Assembly (NCBI GenBank): GCA_002633005.1
Contig: NMRA01000471.1
Span: 182,386-246,385 of the forward strand
Direction: 5' to 3'
Source: Phoronis australis
Taxonomy: Eukaryota; Phoronida; Phoronidae
Length of the DNA stretch: 64,000 bases
The position numbers and the translations under genes are program-made. The stretch's first letter is position 1, and each line of letters begins with the position of its first letter. The notes beneath the pieces are model-generated. The model was not told where the DNA came from, ran no database searches, and saw only the letters and a program-made list of their open reading frames with translations. Positions 34,828 through 48,100 of this stretch are shown piece after piece.

Positions 34828-37123
34828 CTGAAATAGAAAAATTTGACATGCACCAAAACAGAATTTGACGATGAAAATTTATAAGTTACACATCATATCG
34901 CAACAGCTTACAGTAGAAATTCTTTAGTTTACGATACACTACCGGAAACGGCAGACTATTGGAATTTCATTTTGTAAGGTATCTCAGCAATACGAAATTA
35001 ACCAAAGACTTGCCGCCTTGTTGGGTGGTATTTTTGTCATTAACAGGTTTCGACCTAGCCTTGGTACAAAGCTGTATATATATAAATATACAGCTTTGCA
35101 CCGATGTGGGTAAAAAAGTGGCAAGATAAAATCTGACACAAAATTGGTGTCATTAAAAACTACAGTCTTCCTTGAGTAAACTAAATTATTTAACGGTGTT
35201 GGCAAAAATGGCATTCTACCGTTATTCTTCTGCTAAAGTTGTGGAGCGATCTTTAGCGACAGCTTTCGGCGCCGTGAAATATTGCGTCACCTATTGGCCA
35301 GTTTCTTTTTTCGCCGATTCTTCAATCAACTGTTGTTCTTTCACGAGCTTGCGTACACGTCACAACAAATTATCAGAACTGGTTTCACTTCATTATAAGT
35401 TTTTAGAATTTTGATACCGAAAAATCGAATTTCAGAAGAAATTTTGCTGCTGCCAAGCTATCATCATCACCCGAGAGATGTCGCAAAAATTTAGGAAATA
35501 GCGTGTGCGCGTGACACGAGCGTACTGTTTTCAAAACGACGAAATACTTTTCATTGTTAGAAAAGGCGGAGAGCTACACAAGAAAATGACGTTTATTGCA
35601 TTGTTTTTCACTTAAACAGCTGTAACGGGAAAGGTGAGTGTCGGTGGACTCCTAGATTTTGCATGCACACCGCCTGGTTTTAGCTTTACATGTTGATACA
35701 AGTTTCACGGCGCGGTGACGAGCAGAACTACCCAGGCTGTGTGCAATTTCGCGGTCTACGGAAGAAATACACACAGTGGGACCTAGCTGTATTTTTTTTG
35801 ACGACCAGCTAGCTGGCTGGCTAGTTTCGACCAAGTTCACGCACAGCATCCCTGCCAGCCACGCCCCTTATTCCACCGAATTAACTTTACCACAAAGTGT
35901 AAAGGATGTTAGATCCACCCCATGAAATGAAGAACTTAACAACATAAAGGTAAATTCATACCATACGCTGTGAAAGCCTTGCGTCATTTTCACCGCACAT
36001 TCATTGCCGCCTGACTTTCACATTTTACTGCTCTCTAAAAAGAAGAAACTAAAGTTGTGGCAACGCGCCCTCTTTGAGTGATAGTTGACGGCATGAATGG
36101 TGATCTGGTGGCTTTACAGTGCTTTGGCCTTGTAAGTGGTGAGATGGAGTGTCTGAGGTGGAAAGATGAATTTAAAAAAACTTGCTGCTTGGTTCTTCGT
36201 TTTGTGCTATCGTCAGTTGTTCTCGTGTATGTCTGTCTTTGTTTGTTCTTTGTTGTATTCGTACATAAAATATGTCACCCGTCTGTCCTGCCACCTGTCG
36301 GCGTGGCTGGCATTACTTACTTGGATATGTTGTAGGCTAGAAATGTCTCGATTTTTGCCAAGATTCTTGGCGGTGGGTAGTATTGGCAACACTGCTCACT
36401 TTAATAACAGACGTCCATCACTGTTCAGGTCCGGTGTTGAAGTGACTATAGCACGACTTGGTCTCATCACCCCTGGTGGTCAGGCAGCAAGAGTCCAACC
36501 AGCGGCAACACTGAACACAATACACAAAGGAGCATTACATAACATAATACAGAGTACAGTACAGTGAAACAACTGGGCACTGGACAGGGATGAATGCTCA
36601 CATTCCCATGTGATTCATGACAGCGAATGACTGAAGTGAATGCAGAAACAAGATCTTGCTGGCCTTTTTTGGTCAGAGGGGTTCTGAAGGCAACTAGGGG
36701 ACTCTACTCAGCTGAAAAAAAAACTGGCATCCACATGCCATTAATCAGAGCTGTCTGAAGAGTCTGACCTTTGGATTTAGAAATTATTTTTTCCATGTTC
36801 ATGGCATTCTAGATCCATTTTAAAGGAGTCACAAATGGTTACTTACTCACTTAAATGCTGAACAGGACATCCTTACAGCTATGGTTTCTAAATTTGAGTC
36901 ACGGTGACCATTTGAAGTAATGTTTCGTAGTTTACGATTTTGAGAGCCAGTGGCACTGGTCTTTGCCTGGTTCTCAAAGTCATCTGCCACCAAAAGTGAC
37001 TGTATTGCTTACCAAGATATACTTTGTACAATACCTGCAGTCCTTGATTCACTGATATCCATGTCCAACTTGTTGTTTTAGTGTCAATCTTGAGTTGATC
37101 TGTCAGACTCTCCAAGACATACA
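34828..37123. promoter_or_regulatory. divergent upstream region of PIGA and ANKRD49
   Basis: This 2.3-kb interval separates the 5' ends of two divergently read genes. The part around 35640-35880 is more GC-rich than the surroundings and could hold the promoters. It also contains an AT-rich palindrome at 35068-35097. Open frames at 36078-36335 and 36166-36567 overlap and have hydrophobic stretches but no recognisable family. I do not call them genes. Non-coding first exons of either gene probably lie here. Confidence 0.4.
35064..35102. repeat. AT-rich palindrome
   Basis: AAAGCTGTATAT (35068-35079), a 6-base loop and ATATACAGCTTT (35086-35097) pair perfectly. Pairing extends to about 16 bases per arm with one mismatch. 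It could be a cruciform or the core of a small MITE. Confidence 0.7.
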
Positions 37124-40080
37124 ATGTCCAGTGACCTTCGCGATGATGATGCACTACTTGAAGATGAAGCATCAGACAGCTTACAACCGTTGCCATCGGA
37201 TACATCCATTTCCGATTTATCTCCAGCACAGCAGGAGGCTATTGCTAACAACCAACAAGTGCTTGAACAGGTTAACTATATAAGGACAACCTATTTTTGT
37301 CGTTAGTAATAGGAACTGAAATACTTATTCACTATGAGGGGAAATTTTTATAAACAGTCAAAACTCAAAAATATTATGTTCACGACCTCGGTGTGTTTCT
37401 ACTTTTGATGTATATAACTTGTAACTGTAGTGGTAATTATGGTTTTATTATCAAGAAGCTGCATGGTGACAGGTATTTGTAATTGGGTCGTCAGCTGTAC
37501 TTGGGTCATCAGCTATCAGCTACACTCTGTTTAATGGTTTGGTAACTCTCCACTTAGTTTGTACAAAAATAAAATTGCCAAAGTTGTCATTGTTCCATTT
37601 CTCAAAGGTGGATTACTTTGCTACAAGTAATGGAAACTTTACCAAAATGTTGTTTTATATCTCCACGGTACAGAGTATGTTCATAATGAACTAAAATTTA
37701 GAGTGCAATTTAGGTACAATCTTTTATTTGTTTTATGCTCGATTATTGATCCCTTTGGATGTGACTTAGGCTAACGCTATACATTTCCAGATTTTAAAAG
37801 CCAAGAAAGGTGAACCTAGTAAATTCCAGAGTTTTTGGGAGAAGGATGAGGAAGATGTTGATCTTGATACAGAGGAACAGATAAGAAGTGAGTGGTTTGT
37901 ATACGATGGGATGATCAATCATTTTATATAATGGGACGATCACAGTGTATACGATGGGTGGATCACAGATTGTGTACCATGGGATGATCACGCTTTGCAT
38001 ACGATGAGACAATCACACATTGTATCCGATGGGATGATCACACTTTGTATATGATGAGATGATCACACACTGTATACAATGGGGTGATCACACACTGTAT
38101 ACAATGGGCTGACCACACATTGTATACAATGGGATGATCATGCTTTGTATACGATGGAACGATCACACGTTTCATTTGTTCATGTTTGGTTTTGCAAACT
38201 GTGATGTATTTGTCTTGTTACTGGTCACATTTGTGGCCTGCGTCATGAACTCTGACTTATGGCTTAAGTCAGAAATGTATTAAGGATTCTCTTCAATATT
38301 GTTTGTGAAGAATTACAATGTAGTTGTTAGCATAATGCAGTTAAGAAATATTTTGTGCATTGAATTATCTACATATCTTGCATCATGCAGTAGTTTGAAT
38401 GTGCCTCAGTAAGACGAAACTGGAGTTAAGTGAAAATTCATCTGATGGGAATTATGCTGTAGTCTCTTGTAAGATTTTTTACTAAAGTAAGATTAGATTA
38501 ATTCTTAATTGTATGTTACATAATACCAAATTTCTGACTAAAGTCCAGTTCTATGGAACAGGTCCTTGGTTGAAGGCTGCTTTTGAATTTTCAAAATTTG
38601 ACTGTAACCATAATGTTAAGTGTCGTGACAGGGATACAGAATTTTGCTGCACACTGGTTCTGTAGATATGGTTATTTGTCAAAAAATGGTCAGTTTTTGT
38701 TACGGTTACTTTAAAACCATTGAGTGTACATACCTACTTTCAGCCGTGCCAAGTAAACGTATGTTATGGGCTGCTGAAAACAACATGATGGAGGTTGCTA
38801 AAGAACTGTTAGAGAAAGATAAGAGTCTTATTCATAGCAGAGACAGGGACCAGTACACTCCATTACACAGAGCGTGCTATAATGGCCATGTTGATATGGT
38901 CAAGGTAATCAAACTCAATAATAGTGTGTGTCAGTTGTTGTCAATGCTCGATCTGTTTGTGCATACGGTTCTGTCAAGACCTATCTCCAAACTGGGTAAA
39001 TATGGAAATTTGCAGAGTTCAGTATGGTTCTGGTGAGTAGTTTTGCCAAACGCACGATTTGTGTAGTTTCTCTACCCATACTATTCCTTCATCATTATGT
39101 AAGTGAATGAGAGCTGAAATCACTATCAGAGTTTGGAACGATTCCAAAGTCGAGCATTACAGTCGAACTTTGATCTCCTAAACCCCACTCCCGCACTTGT
39201 GGACAAACCTGCTGTACAAATTCTGTACTTGCGTCCTTCAACTCCACACGCAGAACTACTAGGTGACCAGACTCTCTGCGCCAGACTCATGTCTTACACC
39301 CATGGTCCAGCATTTCCGTTGGAACCCGTTTTCTCTTATTCTGAATACTGTTGGCTCTTTCTGCAGGTTTTACATGGTCTCTTGTATGTGACGTTATGTT
39401 TTCATGCATGGTACCCAACTTTTTCAATCATTCATAATTTGTTTTTCATCTTGTACGTTGATGTTCATTTGTTCTACAGTGCTGCCTACAGGGAGATAAT
39501 TGAACAAATTGATGGTATTACCTCAGTCATTCATTAGTTTTGTTTCATTGAGCATTGTAATTACCAGGGGTAGAGTTTTGGTATACAAAACTTTGGCCAA
39601 AAGGTGTTGCATTAGTCTGTCTATATGTACTTATTAAGGCAGGTTACGTATTTCGGTTACCCCAGGTAAACTAAAACTATAGCATGAATATTCTTTCAAC
39701 TATCACCATTTTGCTTGTAGTTCCTCCTTAAGCAAGGTGCAGACATTGGTGCCACCACTGTCGACTGTTGGCAGCCTCTACACAGTGCCTGCCGGTGGAA
39801 CAACGTCAATGTGGCCACAGTTCTGGTCCAACAGGGGGCTGATGTCAACGCACAGACGGAGGGGGGACAGACACCTCTGCACCTAGCTGCGCAGAACAGC
39901 GAGGACTGTAAACCAATATTGGAGATGTTACTGATGAATAGAAAGATAAAGCCTCATTTGAAAAATAACCAAGGAGAAACTGCATACGATGTGTGTGCAC
40001 GCTCCAATGAGTTTCTCTGTTTGTTCGAAGTGTCAGAGCCCAGCATCAATGAGTTGAAGCCCAAGCCAGCGGCTACATGA
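37124..40080 (+). CDS. ANKRD49: ANKRD49, ankyrin repeat domain protein 49
   Basis: Four coding exons with matching phases: 37124-37270, 37791-37887, 38744-38904 and 39721-40080, together 765 bases and 254 residues, close to the human protein (about 240). The N-terminal third is acidic, with DEEDVDLDTEEQ near the end of exon 2. Ankyrin repeats follow: MLWAAENNMMEVAKELLE, YTPLHRACYNGHVDMV, PLHSACRWNNVNVATVLV and TPLHLAAQNSEDCKPILEML. The LLMNRKIKPHLKNNQGETAY segment is typical of ANKRD49 and sets it apart from generic ankyrin proteins. The start ATG has A at -3. Vertebrate ANKRD49 is reported to act in spermatogenesis and as a nuclear regulator; the mechanism here is unknown. TGA is at 40078-40080 and an ATTAAA polyadenylation signal at about 40142. 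Confidence 0.95.
37896..38172. repeat. minisatellite beside the ANKRD49 exon 2 donor
   Basis: About nine or ten imperfect units of roughly 28-30 bp, with the core GTATACGATGGGATGATCAC, start eight bases after the splice donor of exon 2. Spacing between units is irregular. The exon itself is not part of the unit. Confidence 0.8.
38905..39720. other. third intron of ANKRD49
   Basis: Intron bounded by GTAATC at 38905 and TTGTAG at 39720. It contains an open frame (39133-39537) with no motif and no splice logic. I regard it as chance. Confidence 0.6.
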
Positions 40081-40149
40081 CAGTGTTGTTGTTACATAGA
40101 TGTTGTTTAGCTTGTTTTATATGTTTCTATTGTGTTTTTGAATTAAAGT

Positions 40150-41785
40150 ATTTGTTATACTTTTTTAATTTTCTTGTTGATGGTTTATTAGCTGCAAATA
40201 ATTCATAATACATAAATGATCTCAAATAAATGATCTCCAAGATTCTGTACTTGGCCACAGCACTTCCTTGGAGCATGAAGGTTTGTATATATTCAGCCAA
40301 TCAGAGGAGGCTTGCTATGAACTTATGCATTTATCAAGCACAAAAAGGTTTGGTCTATTCTTTTTATGGCATGTTACCGTCTCTTGGATTTTCCTTTAAA
40401 CTAGGTTGCTTGCTTGGTTTATTTGAAATGGATTACTGGTGTGTAACATGTATTGCCAGAAAGTCTTCAGTGAGCTCTGGTCAATCATCTTTTCAATCCT
40501 GAATTCCAAGCTTGGAAAATCATGCTTCTTAATAAGCTCGACTAAAGTTGCTGGTCAGTAAGTTTATTCAAGCTGTTTGCGAGTCAAGTGTTAATTTCAA
40601 GTATTCAAGGCCATACGCCCAAAGTACAATTTAATACAGCAACTATAAGCAGATTATCTTTTAGTGAACTCTAGTCACAAAACAACTCATTTTCTTAGCC
40701 ATCTAGGACAAAAATAAAAATTCCTTGGCTTGTATGCACGCATAGTGTGTAATATGGCAGGTCTTTTAAAGTTTGAATATTGGCAGTGCTTGAATAAGGT
40801 CACGTACTTTTTGCTGGATTGATTTTGCCGGTGGATTATTCAAGCTCGATGAATTCACCATCTTATTTATTTCACCCCCACTCCAGTTGGTAAATAATCA
40901 AAATGGATCTTTCTTTCATCAATCAACAAACGTTACTTCATAATTCAAAACGTTAACAAACCATGGTCCAAACGAGTGACTTTTAATGTAAATTTAGCAG
41001 TAAAAGTTTACTTTTACTGCTAAACGCACCAATCAGCGAGTACTTGCATGTTCTTGACCTGATTAATCCAAATTTTCGCGGGAGGCTAGAGTACAATAAC
41101 AGATTTACCAAATCCCAAACAAAAGTATTTTTCCATATTTACAAAAAAAAATTGTTGAATGTTTATCGTGAATTTTTGATTGATAGAATGTCGATGTTTA
41201 ATTGACTCAAATTCAAAGCAATTGTCATTCAGGATCAGAGTTTCCAATATCAAACACAAGCGAGTAGGATGTTATAATTTTGAAATAAAACTGTTAAAAA
41301 AGTAAGTGTACCATTTGCTTTTCACCCAATTTCTAGGAAACTGAGAACGTGCACATAATCCATAGGTGTATGCGTTTGGGAGGAATTTCCGGAAAATTTG
41401 AAATACATCTTAGGAATATTCATCTTGTGGTCAGAGAACTTTCATTCTGCACACATCTACCACAATCGTAGTCGTCTTTGTGTTCCTTGTAAGTGCTGCC
41501 ATCTGCTGAGAGACAGTAGAATTAGTGTAGAAAAAGATGTGTGTTCAAACTGACTTTATTCTCATGCAGTAGGTTTAACAATAATACATCAGAACCATGG
41601 CAATGATCAGACCCAACACATCCTTAGAGGATACTGAGACACTTTTGACTATTTGAGATTAAATCGAATGTCAATTACAATCACTTGCCAGAGGACAACG
41701 ACTGCCTTCAACTACTGAGTCATGATATAAGAAAGAAGATGAATAATCAATCAGTTTTTTCCTTTTCAATCGGTGGAGACTAAAA
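40150..41785. other. spacer between converging ANKRD49 and TMEM214
   Basis: The two genes converge here. Apart from the ANKRD49 polyadenylation region at the left edge, I see no gene, repeat array or RNA in this stretch. Confidence 0.45.
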
Positions 41786-41788
41786 CTT

Positions 41789-41996
41789 TCACATGTAATT
41801 TTTAAGAAGTTTCACCTGGTCTTGCCATGGGACAGACCAATCCTCCAATTCCAAAGCCCACATGTCAGCTGCTGGATTTCTATGACCATAATACTGTTTG
41901 CTACGGGACATAATTTTATTTCCTTCATTAACATTCAAGACAAGTTTGATCAATCTCATAATTGGGTCAACATCGCTGTCAATCAAATCGTAACAA
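41789..41996 (-). CDS. possible alternative last exon downstream of TMEM214
   Basis: On the minus strand the acceptor CCCCTCAG precedes 41996. One base then completes a codon, and 68 codons stay open to TGA at 41789-41791, including CYDLIDSDVDPIMRLIKLV and YYGHRNPAADMWALELEDW. The entry phase equals that of the regular TMEM214 last exon (42230), so exon 14 could splice to it. The composition is protein-like. It does not resemble the TMEM214 C-terminus and I recognise no family. It may be simple 3' untranslated sequence. Confidence 0.35.
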
Positions 41997-42109
41997 CTGA
42001 GGGGCACGTCAAAAGAACGTTAAAACACATCAGATCGACAAATTAATAAAACTTCTAAACATTTGTTAAGCTCTGCATCAATCCACCACACACATTGTCC
42101 TCGGTATCC

Positions 42110-45100
42110 TCATGTCGGCACGCCATCTGTTCCTTTAGCAGCCCACAAACTTGTTATTTTTGCTATAAACAACTTCATGTACTCTTGCAGAGCTGCCACG
42201 AAGTCCCCGAGCATAGTGTAAAATTTTTCACTGAAAAATACGCAATTTCTTCAGTTAGAACTTTGGAGAACCTTGCATTCATAATAGGGTCAATTCCATG
42301 TTTTTGCTAATTGCAAACTATCAGCTCTATTCTCCCTCCAAAACAACTGTACAGTATCAAGATGCGACTCTATATTTTGCTGTTTACATTACATGTCCAT
42401 TAGTTACTCATTAGCAATTTGAACAAACACCTTAACATAATTACATCATCAAAAATGACGATTTTTAATATTTAAAGCCAAAAAGAAGACAAGACTGAAC
42501 AGTGAAGTGGTTCACCAGTTTGGTGACAATCGTGGAGGAACCCATGGGCCGTGAATTGAAACATTTTTACAGACGCACCAAAATTCCTCTGTACTATAAT
42601 TGTTAACTATTCATATCACGTAGCACAATCTGCTCCTCACAGCAAAATTGAAAATAAAAAATCAAACATGGAATCTTTCTCGAGTCGGACAGGCAAATCC
42701 TGTCGACATTTAACTTGGACAAAAGTCTGTGGTGCATTCATTTGTATCAGACAATTGCATGCTCCACTGTATTAAATAATCTGAGCCTAAACAACTAGCA
42801 CTGCCAAGATGACACAGATGATTCTCAACTTACGTAAACACGTTTTCCTGCAGCCACGTTCCACAGGCTTGCACTCCTGCCACCAGGTGGCTCCACCACA
42901 ACACACAGTAGTGCTGTAGTAGAACCCAAGCTAACGTCAGTTTTTCCACACAATATATATAGACCCAGTGGTTACGGACCTGTGAAACAATATAAGAGTT
43001 GTGAACATTTGAACTTTAAGAAAATCAGCTTTTCACACGCACAGGCTAAACAAAAACAAGGACGCTAACTTTAAAGTTCTGTACAGTGTTAGGTCAAGCC
43101 AAATCTCCACTTTCAAGTTCACATCGTCAAATCTTTTTACAGAAATCACCTGGCAGTATCATTTGATCTGTGAAAAACACCAAAACTATATCCTTGCAAT
43201 GAAAAATAGTAAAATTTATTGCTTCAAAAAACACACAGTCTGTGGTTTCATCAAAACACAATTGAAATCTGGCAAGAAGAGCCGAGACACTAAATGGTGA
43301 CTGCATTTTCGTGTTTCCAGTCAACAAGCAACAAGCTGGATGCAATAAGATTCTACGACAATGAGCTTAATATTTAATTCCTGGCCTTGAACCAATACAT
43401 TTATGAACTAAAGATGACCTCTTCTGTAATATAACATAACTACGTGTATTTAAAACACAGTCTCCATTCATTAAAACAAGACCAGCATCAACATGGAAGA
43501 ATTGACAACATGGCCAGCATAAACGAGTAATATCAGACGATCTATTTGTATCAATGTATGCCCAACACAACACTTAATCAACGCATGGGTTTTCAAAGAA
43601 ACATTGTCAGTCAGTTTAGCTTCACCAGATGCTATGGCCAAAACTGAGAAGGAAACCAATCAAAAATAACAGTAAATAACACAAAAATAAAACTATACAA
43701 AAAATTAGTTGATTTTTGTTCTGAACTCTTGATTTTAGACAAGGGATTTGGTCAAATCTTCATCTCAAAAACTAGATTGTGCATGACTGTCTGAATGAAA
43801 GAACAAATCAAGAAAAACATTAAAATCAATGAATCCATTATTAAGAATCTGGTGGTTTAATATCACTGCACCCAGAAAGTTGTCACTCACAGTTTCTAAC
43901 CAGATGGGTACGTTATGTGCAAGCCAGGCTCTTTGTGTCTTTGTCATTTCTACCAGCCATGAACAGGCATGTTGTAATGACTCCCAGATGACTTGTAGTG
44001 TTGGGCCCACCAGCTCCACAAACTTTGTATAGTAGTAAGGAACATTCTCCTGAAGCCAGCTGTAATGGCGAGTATAAACTAGAGTGACTGTGAAGACTGT
44101 ATATGTACAACGGCTTGGAACGTCAATCAATGGAAAAAGGAGCACATTCATGTAATTATGTGGAACCTTTAGCCTACAAACACACCTGTTGTGGTGAGTC
44201 ATTAGACAGAGACGGTCCCTTCTTTATTGCAGTTCCAAGTGTATATAGTCTCCCCTTTAAGAAACATGATACTAAAGTGATACAGAACATTTAAAAGACT
44301 GCTAGGAAAGCTTCAGTCAGCGATATAGGTAATCAGACATGGACCGTTCTGTTACATAACATAAAGTTAATAGGTTGAAAATAATGAATCATTAATGCAA
44401 CGCCTGTCAGTATGTGGTCAGTGTCAGACAGTGTTGAGCCCTGCACTGCCCCTTAGTGGCAGTATTATATTTTTTGCTTTGCCTCAATACCTACTTTGTA
44501 GGAGGATCTTTCTCGAAATTTGTAGATTAGATTTCATCAAGGACGAAGCAGCACTTGCTCATTTTTGAACAGTTCTGACTTTCTCCTTATACTGGCAATT
44601 TTATAAGTTATGTTTATTCTAAAAAAATTAAACCGAGACGGGCAAGAGATCTTTTATCTATGGAGCTGCTATAATATGGAATTCTTTTAACCCACAAATT
44701 AAACGGTCCAATTCAATTACTACCTTTAAAGTAAATATTAAAAAGTGGCTGTAATTTACTTGACCTTTTATACCCTGCTTGTCTTAATCATGTCATTTTT
44801 TCATTGTCGTAAATACTCTCACTGTCTAGAATCATCTCTTAATTTATTTCATCTGTCTTGGTTAAATTTTTACCATTACTTGTCATTTAGTTTTTGTCTT
44901 AATTCTCAACCTGTTTTAATTGTATCTTTGTTACGTATATTTCATTGTTGTTTTATTACTTCATTTTATTTTATTACTGTTTTTTCTTGTTGAGGGCCCT
45001 CTTGGAAAGCAGTGCTATCACTGAAGAGGCCACCCTCATTTTAAATATCACAATAATAAANAATCCTGTCATTTTTCATTGTCGTAAATACTCTCACTGT

Positions 45101-48100
45101 CTAGAATCATCTCTTAATTTATTTCATCTGTCTTAGTTAAATTTTTACCATTATTTGTCATTTAGTTATTGTCTTAATTCTCAACCTGTTTTAATTGTAT
45201 CTTTGTTACGTATATTTCATTGTTGTTTTATTACTTCATTGTATTTTATTACTGTTTTTCTTGTTGAGGGCCCTCTTGGAAAGCAATGCTATCACTGAAG
45301 AGGCTACCCTCATTTTAAATATCACAATAAAAATAATAATAAATAAAATAATATTATTATTATCGTATAGTAGTCACCTCTCTATCTGCCAAAACTTGAG
45401 ACATTCATCGTAACAAGTTAGGTGAACATGACCGGCATTGATTATTGGATGAATTCACCAGTTTCAGTGCCCCCTAAAGGGAAAATACAGTCATATTTTG
45501 TGCCATTCGAAATATTCCAGGATTGCATTGAAAGTCACTTTACTACTCACACATTCAACTTAGCACCATAGAATCCCAAGCGACTCCATAAATGTTCCAG
45601 TATAGGCAGTAGTCCCAACTCGGCAAGAATGCCAGCTGTGCGCGACCCTACAACATAGAAGAGTAGGGTCACAGACCAATCAAGTATAAGTGGGGCACTA
45701 AACTCTTGCTAGAGCCAGATATGCCAGAATTTTTATGTTCACTTTTGTGTCATTTTCATGCAAAGATTATGTGAAACTCCCAGGTCTCACCTGCGCTTTC
45801 AAGGGTCCCATCCCAGGTCTCACCTGCAGTTTCAAGAGTCCCAGGTTCAAAACTGACAAGACCTGGTCACGTATCTTTAGTGTCGTCATGTTTCAAACAT
45901 CCAGAATAAAACTTAATATAAAAGATGGAATCTCAGATAAGAATTGTAGTCATTTCTAACAAGAGACAGTACAAATTGCAAACATGAGCCCATTTAACCT
46001 TGACCTTGCTAATTCTCACCTTTGAAAGTGGCGCTAACATAAACGTCATACGCCACCACAGCCAAGAGTGTAGCAAACAGAAAGAATAGCAGTGACCCCC
46101 AGGGGAAACCACTCCTCTCTAACTTGTCCAGTAATTGCTGGAATGATAGAGAGCAAAAATTAGATCATAGAACTTGTGACAACAGATGTCTCTCCCAGTA
46201 CTGTACTTATTATTATGTATGTTACTGTGCTGTCACATCATGTCTTCTATTTGAATGGGAGACTTCACATTCATCAGGTGGCGCTTGTGGAGATCCCTTG
46301 TTGCATAATCTGAACAGAGTGAGAATAGAAAGCTGTTCACCAGCACAGCGGGTGTTCCTGGGATAAGTGTCAAAACTATTTCCTTATAGTGTGCATTTAT
46401 TCACCACTGTTGTCTCACTTGCGACATCTACTGGATTTCACTAGATACTACATATGCTGATACACTATATATACCTCTCAATCAGTTCATATTGTACGAT
46501 TCAAACATGCGCCTTTGATAATAAAAAACAACCTCAAAGTTTATAGCAACACTAGAACATCTACAGACAATACAAGCAGTGTACATGTTCTAGCATTCCC
46601 ATTCAAACACAGACAGTTTGTACACAGCTGGATCATGATAACCAGGAGGGTGTGTCGCACTCATGAGAATGTTAATCAACCTCTGGTCCAAACACCTGCT
46701 ACACATCAAACATCATACGGCCTGTATCATATCACCCAATCCAACTCACCTGACAACACTTAATACACCCCTGCACCCCTCATTCAGCCCCCTGACCCTA
46801 CTCAACTCGGCTGACATGACTTAATATACTTCTGCACCCCTCATTCACCACTCTGACCCCACTCAACTCGGCTGACATGACTTAATATACTTCTGCACCC
46901 CTCATTCACCACTCTGACCCCACTCAACTCGGCTGACATGACTCAATACACCCCATCACCCCCCTGACCCTATCCAACTCACTTGACATGATTTGATACA
47001 CTCCTGCACCCCCTCATTTTGTCCACGCCCATGTGATGTCATTTCCTCATTCGTAATGCTGAACGCTCGAATTGTCTCCTTTGTAATAGTCAAATCCAGT
47101 TTCTTCTTCATTTCCGGCCAATTATCATTCAAGTGATCCAACAAAACACTGTAACAGAAATCTGGCCAATCAAAAAGAAGCTACTAACTTTTTAGGTCAT
47201 GCAATCCTAAGCAATAGCCAATGAATACTCCCAGAAGATTTCAATAATAAATAATTATCCTGTTTCCAACTCGGCAACAATTCTGTACTAAATATGCACA
47301 GGAGAAGATCGTAGCTGGAATTTATAAGGTACTGCCAAGGAATTGTATTCGCTCTGTTAAATCCAGCTCTGTATTAGGATTTTTAACACCTGAGATGGAG
47401 TACTCACCTTGTCTGAGTCATCTGCTTCAGGTAAACCTGCCTCCACACACTGAAACAGTGTCGGTCAGTGGTCAAGCATGTCACCAAACTGGACATGAGC
47501 TGTAACGGAACAAATGGACGTTTGGCTATGTTGTAAGATCACAATTATTGGAATTCACCACACCTAAACAATCAAGACTGTACGATAAAGTAGCCATTTT
47601 TCACGCTAAGAGACAGCTAACTCATTCAAGCTTGACTCCCATTATTAAGCAAACTGAGCAACATTTACTAAGACTGTAAGAAATCACAAATTAAAAAGGC
47701 CAACAAGCACGGTCAAATATAGTTAGACTATTTACACGTTCAATAACCTTGATTCCAATAGACTGAGTTCAAGTTTTTGGTGTTTTAGATTTTGTGAAGT
47801 TTTTGGCCTCATGTCTATTTGGTTACATAACACATTACATCGTCTGAGGATAACTACTGACCTCTGCCTTCAGTACTGGAGGGCAATCTGGTTTGGCCCT
47901 GGTCAGAAAAGATGGGAAGAAAAGTCTCAGTGTCTCACTAGGCTTGTCTCCGAATGCAACGGTCTAGAAATGACATAAAAGGGCGGAGTTACGTATATCA
48001 AACAATTGTCTTGAGCAGTGTACAGACATATCTCTAAAACAGCTGTTATAAGTTATAAGCAATGATCCCGAACTTAAAGGTCACCTCAATGTCACAGACC

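Noticed and set aside
36166-36567. 133-codon open frame upstream of ANKRD49
   Set aside because: Hydrophobic but without family resemblance or supporting splice sites. An overlapping frame of similar quality exists, so chance is likely.
39133-39537. 134-codon frame inside ANKRD49 intron 3
   Set aside because: It lies wholly within an intron of a confident gene, and no splice sites or motifs support it.
44060-44202. Upstream extension of TMEM214 exon 13 in the same frame
   Set aside because: The open frame continues leftwards of the exon in minus-strand sense, but all acceptors there are in the wrong phase. Only the one before 44059 fits the exon 12 donor.
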